Positions 1-5,531 of a stretch of DNA of 20,460 nt are shown here, in pieces. The DNA lies in NCBI GenBank assembly GCA_943908385.1, contig CALTTF010000028.1:1-20460 (forward strand). Reading direction: 5' to 3'. A program made the translations under genes and the position numbers. Under the pieces are notes generated by a model that was not told the DNA's origin, ran no database searches, and saw only the letters and a list, made by a program, of their open reading frames with translations. Source of the DNA: an uncultured Corynebacterium sp. Its GTDB lineage: Bacteria > Actinomycetota > Actinomycetes > Mycobacteriales > Mycobacteriaceae. How positions within the stretch are numbered: the stretch's first letter is position 1; each line of letters begins with the position of its first letter.

Positions 1-122
1 GCAAATCCGGCGGCCGCTCCGCCGAGGCCTCCCAGTACCTCGAGGCTGTCCGCGGCACCGAAGCCATCAACGTCGTCGGCGGCACTCAGGCATGGGTCGA
101 GGCTGGTCTGCCGACGGAGTAG
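1..122 (+). CDS. Rhodanese-like domain protein, C-terminal end (partial)
   Basis: The reading frame is open from the window edge to a TAG at 120-122. It translates to KSGGRSAEAS... and ends ...VVGGTQAWVEAGLPTE. The glycine-rich 'SGGRSAEA' loop and the 'GGTQAWVEAGLP' ending are the signature of the C-terminal half of single-domain rhodaneses. The residue before KSGG is encoded by a codon ending in gc, which fits the catalytic cysteine (C-K-S-G-G-R) of the active-site loop, but its first base lies outside the window. Rhodaneses move sulfane sulfur through a persulfide on that cysteine. Only about 40 residues are visible, so substrate, length and start cannot be judged. It converges on the sortase gene that ends at 192. 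Confidence 0.8.
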   Translation, partial: KSGGRSAEASQYLEAVRGTEAINVVGGTQAWVEAGLPTE

Positions 123-191
123 AAGGCTTACAGGGACTAGGGTTAGTCGGCGCGCCTTATTGCCCCTGCTTTCCCGTTCACTCTGCTGCAC

Positions 192-977
192 CTATTTCTT
201 TGGAGGCCCCTGGGCCGCCTCCTCCGGGCCGACAACGCTGGTGAACTGCCACCCGATCACGGCATTACGCACCGATGGCGCGAACGGATTCGCCGGGCGA
301 ATGCACGTGATGGTGAGCAACCTCCCCGGAATGGGGCCAGTCCCCCAAATCGCAGGGTCATCCGCCAACGCAGTCTTCTCCGGCTCGTGCAGGTCAGTCG
401 CTTCGTACTTGAGCCACTTCTCCCCCGACGCCTCCGTCTTGATGTAGAGCGCGTCGCCGACCGTGATGGTGTGGCGCTCATGGTCTGGGTCGTACAGCTT
501 GTCGAAGACGGCCGGCACCCCCGCCGCCGCGTGCCCCGCCACAACCGCGATGTCTTTCGCCGTTGAACCAGGTAGGGAATACGGCCGGTCGTCCGCTGTG
601 TACGCGCATGCCAAATGAAGTGTCGTCGGATCGATCTTGCCGTCCTTGTTCAGGCAATTCACGTCCTCGAAACTGGCGTGGAGGTCCACGCTCGGGATCA
701 TCATCTCAAGCGGGCGCGACGGCGGGATATCCTCTGCCGCCGCCTCAGGTTTGTCGTCTGGTTCCGGTGCCTGCTGAGCCTGCGGAACACGTGTTGGCTG
801 AGCCTGCGTTTCCTCGTCGCTCTGGATCACCGTCATGGCGATGCGCGCGATCAGCACGACGGACACGACAGCCGCCAGTGCGACGAGTGTCCAGCGCACC
901 GCACGCATGGCAGCCGATTCCGGCTTACGGTGACGGCCTGCGCCCGCACGCCTGCGCTGGGTTTCCATAGCGGACAC
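192..977 (-). CDS. Class E/F (SrtF-like) sortase, membrane-anchored
   Basis: Transpeptidase that attaches surface proteins to the cell wall. A basic N-terminus (residues 5-28) precedes a transmembrane segment at about 28-50 and a Gln/Pro/Glu-rich linker (52-88). The sortase fold runs from about 88 to 247. The catalytic residues are His149 in VVAGHA, Cys225 in LLTITCIRP and Arg237 in SVRNAV. The TITC box, single N-terminal anchor and absence of a class C lid point to the actinobacterial class E/F type. C. diphtheriae SrtF is of this housekeeping type; it recognises LAxTG-type signals and anchors pilus bases to the wall. The start is GTG at 977, chosen because AGAGGTGATC lies 12 nt upstream; an ATG at 968 is possible. 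There are two extra cysteines (108, 124). It is divergent from the MarR gene, with 130 bp between. By inference it is the anchoring partner of the LASTG base pilin in this window. Confidence 0.85.
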   Translation of the reverse strand: MSAMETQRRRAGAGRHRKPESAAMRAVRWTLVALAAVVSVVLIARIAMTVIQSDEETQAQPTRVPQAQQAPEPDDKPEAAAEDIPPSRPLEMMIPSVDLHASFEDVNCLNKDGKIDPTTLHLACAYTADDRPYSLPGSTAKDIAVVAGHAAAGVPAVFDKLYDPDHERHTITVGDALYIKTEASGEKWLKYEATDLHEPEKTALADDPAIWGTGPIPGRLLTITCIRPANPFAPSVRNAVIGWQFTSVVGPEEAAQGPPKK

Positions 978-1107
978 AATATCGGATCACCTCTCTGCGA
1001 TTGCTGTGGCGCCAACTTTCACAGCCACTACCCACTTCCGTGGAGCTTCTCGCAGCTCATTTGGGATAGACCCTACGTTCTTCCATAACCAACCATAGGA
1101 TTCCCCC

Positions 1108-1755
1108 ATGGCTGCTACATTGATGGCCATGGCAGAAACCTTGGAGCACCCCACCGCCCTGACCCAATCCCCCTCGTTCCAAATCGAGCGCGTCCGCCGC
1201 GCCACCAAGGACGAGGTCGAAAAAGCTCTATCCAACCTAGGCACGACCATGCGCGAATTCTGGGTGCTGACATGCACCCTCGAGCACACCGCGAGCCAAA
1301 CCCAGCTTTCCGAACTCCTCGCCATTGACGCCTCCGACATGGTCCGCCTCATCGACTCTCTCGAGGCTCACGGCTGGGTCACCCGCGAGCGCGACCCCAA
1401 GGACCGACGCCGGCAGATCATCATCCCTACCGAAGAGGGAGCCACAGCCCAGCAGCAGCTCGCCGCCGCCGTGGCCGAGGCCGAAGACCGCGCCCTCGAC
1501 GCCACCACGACGAAGCAGCTGAAGCATCTCCGCAAGCTTTCTCAGGCAATCATGGCCGACCCGCACGGTTCCGCCGCGCAGACTTCTGAGGCTGAATCCC
1601 CCGCCGATCCCGAGGCCATCGAGGCCGATTCCGGTAAATCCAGCTCCGACAAATCTGACAAACCCGAAAAGGCTGAGAAGACAGATAAATCCGAAAAGAA
1701 TAACAAGTCCTCAAAATCCGGAAAATCCGGAAAATCCAGTGGAAAAAATAAGTAG
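1108..1755 (+). CDS. MarR-family transcriptional regulator with Lys/Ser-rich tail
   Basis: DNA-binding regulator of 215 aa. A winged helix-turn-helix spans about residues 45-112: helices around REFWVLTCTLEH, SQTQLSELLAI and SDMVRLIDSLEAHGW, followed by the wing VTRERDPKDRRRQIIIP, which carries the MarR DxRxR-like motif. A helical segment at 114-150 probably forms the dimer interface. Residues 151-172 are Ala/Glu/Pro-rich. Residues 175-215 are almost only Lys, Ser, Gly, Asp and Glu, with repeated KS, KSDK and KSGKSGKS, resembling histone H1 or mycobacterial HupB tails. Typical MarR proteins are 140-170 aa, so the tail is an addition. ATG at 1108 is preceded by AGGA at a 7-nt spacing; in-frame ATGs at 1123 and 1129 are alternatives. 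The gene diverges from the sortase and converges on the exported protein ending at 2025. The ligand is unknown. Confidence 0.8.
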   Translation: MAATLMAMAETLEHPTALTQSPSFQIERVRRATKDEVEKALSNLGTTMREFWVLTCTLEHTASQTQLSELLAIDASDMVRLIDSLEAHGWVTRERDPKDRRRQIIIPTEEGATAQQQLAAAVAEAEDRALDATTTKQLKHLRKLSQAIMADPHGSAAQTSEAESPADPEAIEADSGKSSSDKSDKPEKAEKTDKSEKNNKSSKSGKSGKSSGKNK

Positions 1756-1890
1756 ACCCCACTGAACCCGGCCGGCCACCCCCTTCTGCATGCGCCTCTG
1801 GATACAGATCGATTCAGGCTGTTTACAGTCCGAGAAAGAACAGGAGGATTTCACTGGCTGGGGCAACCACTCCTTCCGAATCCAAAAAGC

Positions 1891-1941
1891 GAACTCCCCA
1901 CCCGCAGTCGGCAATCACAACCAGCATTAGGTGGGGAGTTC
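1891..1941 (-). terminator. Long-loop intrinsic terminator after the 300-aa exported protein
   Basis: A perfect 12-bp inverted repeat, GAACTCCCCACC (1891-1902) and GGTGGGGAGTTC (1930-1941), encloses a 27-nt loop. On the minus strand the second arm is followed by GCTTTTTGG, a short U-run. It lies about 85 bp past the stop at 2025. The stem nearly matches that of the element at 3240-3295 after the paralogous gene. Nothing else is recognised in 1756-2024. Confidence 0.7.
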
Positions 1942-2024
1942 AACTGTCCGCAGTCAGACCACTTCATGGTCACCTACGAGTTGGGCAACACACCAAACCA
2001 GTGCGTGCCCTAAGGCGCAGCTGC

Positions 2025-2927
2025 CTAGACCAGGCGGCGACGGCCGAAGACGAAGGCCGCCGTACCCATGACAGAGAGCACCAGGAGGGCAATCAAACCC
2101 TTGGCGACAGAGCTGTTATCGGTTGCGGCGCCAACACCGCGCTCACCAGTAGCGGCTCCGGAATCAGCAGTGCCAGCGACACCGGTCGATGCGTCTGCTC
2201 CTTCGTCGCCCTGGGCGTTGGCCTGGGCAGCGATCTCGTCGCCGTGCTGGTTCACCAGTTCATCAGTCTTGGCCTTGTCGTCAGCAGTGGGGTTCTGGTC
2301 CGGCCGGTCAGCCGGGACCAGAACCTTCTCGCCTTGGGCGTTGGTGACCACGTTGTAGAGCACACCAGCGATGAAGACAGTGGCAAGCCCACCCAGAACG
2401 CCAGCGGCAATCTTCTCTTCGTGCGTGAGGACCTGGCCACCTCGGTCGCGGGTCACCTTCTGACCGTTGGCATCGTCAACACGGTCACCGGCGCGCAGTA
2501 CGACCTCTTGACCGTCAGTGTCAGCGGTGAGGACGACATTGCCGTTACGGTCGATGACCTTATCGCCCTTCTTCAGGGTGGTCGGGATCGCATTCTTGTC
2601 CTTGAGCGTGTCCCGTTCCTCGAGCCCAAGCCCGTTTCGGATCCGGTTCTCGGTGTCGGTAGCTTCACGGTTGCCCAGGTCGCCGGTCGTACCAGCAACC
2701 TTTTCGGTGATGTCCTTGCCCGACGCATCCTTCACGGTGTCGCCGTCCTGCAGCACGACATCGGTCTGGCCTTCGGCGACCTCGGTCTCATTGCCGTCCT
2801 TGTCCACGATGACGGAGCCAGGTTCAACCTGGACGGGCGTCGGGGCAGCATCAGCGTTGGGAGCGGCTGCGAAAGCGAGTGCGCCAATGGTCGCGATTGC
2901 GATACCAGTGTTCTTAAAGCGCTTCAA
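2025..2927 (-). CDS. Exported, membrane-tethered repeat protein of unknown function (paralog 1)
   Basis: 300 aa; family not recognised. A Sec signal peptide (KRFK, then a hydrophobic core to about residue 22) has a likely cleavage at ADA-AP near residue 27. The extracytoplasmic part holds repeats of the form GDxVxDxxGxxV: DGDTVKDASGKDI (61-73), KGDKVIDRNGNVV (120-132) and AGDRVDDANGQKV (146-158). A hydrophobic segment (173-192) is followed by a conserved stretch with VLVPADRPDQ and DELVNQHGDEIAAQA, then a Gly/Ala/Asp-rich linker. A second hydrophobic segment (276-295) ends in GRRRLV. The end resembles a sortase sorting signal without an LPxTG motif. The start is TTG at 2927 with GAGGAG 8 nt upstream; its MKRF N-terminus matches paralog 2. 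Strong similarity to 3328-4209 along the whole length indicates tandem duplication. Confidence 0.85.
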   Translation of the reverse strand: MKRFKNTGIAIATIGALAFAAAPNADAAPTPVQVEPGSVIVDKDGNETEVAEGQTDVVLQDGDTVKDASGKDITEKVAGTTGDLGNREATDTENRIRNGLGLEERDTLKDKNAIPTTLKKGDKVIDRNGNVVLTADTDGQEVVLRAGDRVDDANGQKVTRDRGGQVLTHEEKIAAGVLGGLATVFIAGVLYNVVTNAQGEKVLVPADRPDQNPTADDKAKTDELVNQHGDEIAAQANAQGDEGADASTGVAGTADSGAATGERGVGAATDNSSVAKGLIALLVLSVMGTAAFVFGRRRLV

Positions 2928-2964
2928 GGGTTTAACTCCTCAATAATTCTCGAGAAATACTTTT

Positions 2965-2988
2965 CCACGATCGCGTTCACAATCGTGG
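2965..2988 (-). promoter_or_regulatory. Hairpin in the leader of the 300-aa exported protein
   Basis: The inverted repeat CCACGAT (2965-2971) and ATCGTGG (2982-2988) has a 10-nt loop. It lies about 38 nt upstream of the TTG start and just downstream of the proposed promoter, so it would sit near the 5' end of the transcript. It could stabilise the mRNA or be an operator. No U-run follows on the minus strand, so it is not a simple terminator. Confidence 0.4.
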
Positions 2989-2994
2989 GACCCC

Positions 2995-3023
2995 ATTACT
3001 CTAATAGCGTGATACGGAAACAA
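2995..3023 (-). promoter_or_regulatory. Candidate sigma-A promoter for paralog 1
   Basis: Read on the minus strand, TTGTTT (3018-3023) and AGTAAT (2995-3000) are separated by exactly 17 bp, about 70 bp upstream of the TTG start. The -10 match is moderate. The rest of the gene-free stretch 2928-3239 shows only the leader hairpin at 2965-2988. Confidence 0.4.
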
Positions 3024-3239
3024 CCAGCCGCTACAGCAAGAAATTAGACAACTCCAAGGCACAGAGTCGCTCGAAAGCAATCATTCGCTTTTCGACGCGC
3101 CAGCCACCCCTAAGCCTCCCCTCCTCCTTATCCCGCCACAGACCATTGATTTTAGTTCGACCTGGGTCTCGTGGCCGCACACCAAAGCCCAGTTCGATTG
3201 TGTCTCCGCGACAGCGACATAAACTCAGTCCACACGAGA

Positions 3240-3295
3240 AAACTCCCCACCGCCACTGGCGGGTGATGCCAGCTTGAACTGCGGGTGGGGAGTTT
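3240..3295 (-). terminator. Long-loop intrinsic terminator after paralog 2
   Basis: A perfect 12-bp inverted repeat, AAACTCCCCACC (3240-3251) and GGTGGGGAGTTT (3284-3295), encloses a 32-nt loop. The loop contains a possible small inner hairpin, CCGCC-ACT-GGCGG (3250-3262). On the minus strand the stem runs into TTTTC. It begins 33 bp after the stop of the gene ending at 3328. Eleven of the 12 stem positions match the element at 1891-1941. Confidence 0.7.
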
Positions 3296-3327
3296 AAGTC
3301 CGTGCCGTAGACGTCGGCACCTTAGAC

Positions 3328-4209
3328 CTAGACCAAGCGACGACGGCCGAACGCGAAGATCGCTGCACCCATGATGGATGCGAGCAGCAGGCCGACCAGG
3401 CCCTTCGCGATGGTGTTGTTGCCGGTCTCAGCGTTGACGCCACGGCCAGCATCGGTACCGGCGGCATTGTCGCCATTCTCGGTATCAGCCTGGGCCGCGA
3501 TCTCGTCACCGTGCTCAGCAACGAGCTCATCGGTCTTCTGCTTGTCAGCCTCGGTCGGAGTCTGATCCTCACGATCAGCCGGGACCAGAACCGGGTTACC
3601 CTGAGCGTCGTTGACGACCTTGTAGACGATGCCAGCGATCGTCAGCACACCAGCCGTAGCGCCGAGACCAATCAGCACCTTCTTCAGCGTTTCCTTGTCG
3701 ACATTGGAGCTGCCAGCCGGAACGCCCGCTGCATCAGCATCGACGACCTTCTCGCCTTCCTTGAGGTAGACGGTACCGTCCTCCGTCGCTTCGAAGACTA
3801 CGTTGCCAGAGGCATCGACGACCTTCTGACCCTTCTTGATCTCGGTAGCGGTGCCAGCAAACTGCGGGGCGTCGCCCTGACCTTCGGGGGCCTGGTTGTC
3901 CGCCGGAGCACCGTCGAGATTTCCGGTCGATGCGAGACGGTCCGCGGTCACATCCTTGCCGCCCTGGCCATAAACCTTGTCAGTCTCCTTCAGCACAGCG
4001 CGGCCTTCCGGGTAGTTGCTGTAAGAACCAACCAGGTTGCCATTCTGATCGTAGACGAGGTCGCCCTCCTGAAGCGTGACGGGGATGCCAGCCGGGGCTT
4101 CCTGAGCAGGATCGGCCGGGGTCTCCTGAGCCGTGACGTCCGGGGTAACGCCCAGCGCGAGGGCACCGGTCAGCGCAATGGCAATTGCGGTCTTGTTGAA
4201 GCGCTTCAT
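3328..4209 (-). CDS. Exported, membrane-tethered repeat protein of unknown function (paralog 2)
   Basis: 293 aa from the ATG at 4209, which has AAGGAG 8 nt upstream; a longer in-frame ORF to 4317 lacks such a site and would bury the signal peptide. The N-terminus MKRFNKTAIAIAL begins a Sec signal peptide ending near VTA-QE (residue 27). GDxVxDxxGNxV-type repeats are EGDLVYDQNGNLV (48-60), KGQKVVDASGNVV (126-138) and EGEKVVDADAAGV (151-163). Hydrophobic segment one is 177-198. The conserved inter-segment block reads VLVPADREDQTPT and KTDELVAEHGDEIAAQA. Segment two is 270-288 and ends in GRRRLV. Just before it stands NAETGNN, a possible relic of a sorting motif, which paralog 1 lacks (GAATDNS). 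It lies between the pilus operon and paralog 1, with its own promoter and terminator. Function is unknown; a surface or envelope role is inferred from topology only. Confidence 0.87.
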   Translation of the reverse strand: MKRFNKTAIAIALTGALALGVTPDVTAQETPADPAQEAPAGIPVTLQEGDLVYDQNGNLVGSYSNYPEGRAVLKETDKVYGQGGKDVTADRLASTGNLDGAPADNQAPEGQGDAPQFAGTATEIKKGQKVVDASGNVVFEATEDGTVYLKEGEKVVDADAAGVPAGSSNVDKETLKKVLIGLGATAGVLTIAGIVYKVVNDAQGNPVLVPADREDQTPTEADKQKTDELVAEHGDEIAAQADTENGDNAAGTDAGRGVNAETGNNTIAKGLVGLLLASIMGAAIFAFGRRRLV

Positions 4210-4315
4210 AGATTCTCTCCTTGGGGAAGTAGGAAAAGGAAAAGAGTCCCAAAGCAAGGTGGTGGACCGTGCAGCCAAGCGACAAGTCTCGACCCGTACT
4301 TCAGGGTTAGCCCTC

Positions 4316-4344
4316 ACTGTAGGTGAGAGTCACACTAATCACAA
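4316..4344 (-). promoter_or_regulatory. Candidate sigma-A promoter for paralog 2
   Basis: On the minus strand, TTGTGA (4339-4344) and TACAGT (4316-4321) are separated by 17 bp. The -10 is about 106 bp upstream of the ATG at 4209, giving a leader of roughly 100 nt. A small repeat, CTCAC-N5-GTGAG (4313-4327), overlaps the -10. Confidence 0.5.
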
Positions 4345-4556
4345 GAACAACACAGGCAACATCCCCCGTATTTTCATGGCCCATACGCAGGGAAAACGCA
4401 CTAAGAAATGCTTAGTGTTCGAATAGCTTCCGGAAGTTGCCAGTTCAACAACGATGCCCAGCCAAAATCTTCGAACATCTACTGTGAACTGGAAGAACGT
4501 CGAATCCCTTGAAAATTTTTTTCGCACCGGGATGCCATTCCTAGCTAGCGCGCCGC
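4345..4556. other. Gene-free stretch between pilus sortase and paralog 2
   Basis: No credible ORF in 4210-4556. Besides the promoter and the CACTAAG dyad, it holds a second inverted repeat, CCAGTTCA (4440-4447) and TGAACTGG (4485-4492). This 8-bp stem has a 37-nt loop, the same long-loop style as the terminators at 1891-1941 and 3240-3295. It is AT-richer than the flanking genes, with an A/T run at about 4510-4522. The pilus operon probably ends here, but no single element is a convincing terminator. Confidence 0.45.
4399..4417. promoter_or_regulatory. Perfect 7-bp inverted repeat CACTAAG-N5-CTTAGTG
   Basis: CACTAAG (4399-4405) and CTTAGTG (4411-4417) are separated by AAATG. It lies 140 bp past the pilus sortase stop and about 55 bp upstream of the proposed paralog 2 promoter. 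On the minus strand it is followed by CGTTTTCC. It could therefore be a weak terminator of the pilus operon or a regulator-binding dyad for paralog 2. Confidence 0.45.
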
Positions 4557-5501
4557 CTAATCCGTATCCGATTCCGTCTCAGATGCCTCCGCATCGAGTG
4601 CGGCACTCTCCCGCGCCGCGTTCTCCGTGCGGCGGGCTTCCCGTTCTCGTTCACGCTCACGCCTCCGCTTCCGGTCGCGGTGCCGCTTCCACACGATGAG
4701 GAGCAGCACGATGAGCACGATGAGCACGACGGCGATCATCCACCAGGACCAGCCCATGCCGGCGTCGGGGATCTCTTGGTGGGGATCCATGGGCACGCGG
4801 ACAGCGTGCACGAGAAGACGGTCGGTGTTGAGGCCATAGGGAGTGCAGGTGATCAGGGTGACCTGGTCGAGGTCGGGCTCGTAGGTGACGGCATCGTACC
4901 GGTCGGGTTTGACCACCTCGCGCGAGGTCATCTGGTAGCGCAGGGTCTCACCCATGACCTCAATGAAGATGTCGTCGCCTTCTTTGAGCATGGGCAACTG
5001 GTCGAACATCGCCGCGTTGACCATACCGGTGTGGGCGGAGATCACTGAGTTGGTGCCCAATCCGCCGACGGGGAGGGTGGAACCGTACATGTGGCCGGCG
5101 CCGTCGTAAAGCACTTTGGGCTGGGTGGTGTGATAAACCGGCAGGTCGACGTTGATGGCGGGCACGCGGATGCGGGCCATGATGTGGTACTGCTCCGGCA
5201 GGGTGAGCTGCGACATGTAGTCGTCGAAACCGGGGTCGCCCTCGACGGGCGGGCGTGCGTGGGGGCCTTCGGCGAGGAGACGGTCGTTGTACTCGTGGGC
5301 GAGGCGCAGCTGCTCCTGCTTAGCGCCCTCGTCGAGCGCGTCGATATCGGTCGAGTACGCCTCGTTCTGCTTGATCGTGCGGTACTGGTACGACAAGGTC
5401 GACGCGACCGGGTACAGCAGCAACAGGGCACCCAGAATCAGGATGATGATGGAGACGATATTGCTCGTCTTCTTCCGCCGTTCCGTCTTGGGTGTGCCCA
5501 C
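4557..5501 (-). CDS. Class C (pilin-polymerising) sortase
   Basis: 314-aa transpeptidase that links pilin subunits. It has an N-terminal membrane segment (about 14-36), a helical linker, and the sortase core from about 105 to 237. Catalytic residues are His157 in ISAHTGM, Cys219 in TLITCTPYG and Arg228 in NTDRLLVHA; the TLITCTPYG box is diagnostic of class C. A second membrane segment (about 253-271) is typical of this class. The inhibitory lid is probably DPGF at 89-92, where the usual DP[FWY] aromatic is shifted one residue by a glycine. The cytoplasmic tail is very Arg/Glu-rich (RKRRREREREREARR) and ends in an acidic SETESDTD. The start is GTG at 5501, 30 bp after the base-pilin stop; no strong Shine-Dalgarno is seen, so translation may be coupled. 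It is the last gene of the pilus operon. Confidence 0.92.
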   Translation of the reverse strand: MGTPKTERRKKTSNIVSIIILILGALLLLYPVASTLSYQYRTIKQNEAYSTDIDALDEGAKQEQLRLAHEYNDRLLAEGPHARPPVEGDPGFDDYMSQLTLPEQYHIMARIRVPAINVDLPVYHTTQPKVLYDGAGHMYGSTLPVGGLGTNSVISAHTGMVNAAMFDQLPMLKEGDDIFIEVMGETLRYQMTSREVVKPDRYDAVTYEPDLDQVTLITCTPYGLNTDRLLVHAVRVPMDPHQEIPDAGMGWSWWMIAVVLIVLIVLLLIVWKRHRDRKRRREREREREARRTENAARESAALDAEASETESDTD

Positions 5502-5531
5502 CGTGATGCGTCCCCGGTTCCTTCCTGCGCT

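Noticed and set aside
2001..3047. 348-codon plus-strand frame over paralog 1
   Set aside because: Antisense to the signal-peptide-bearing exported protein; contains mirror images of its repeats only.
4210..4317. N-terminal extension of paralog 2 to 4317
   Set aside because: It would place 36 residues before a good signal peptide, and the ATG at 4209 has the AAGGAG site and matches the MKRF start of paralog 1.
4316..4492. CRISPR-like or transposon-end interpretation of the inverted repeats
   Set aside because: The repeats are single dyads with unrelated arms, no regular spacers, no transposase and no target duplication.
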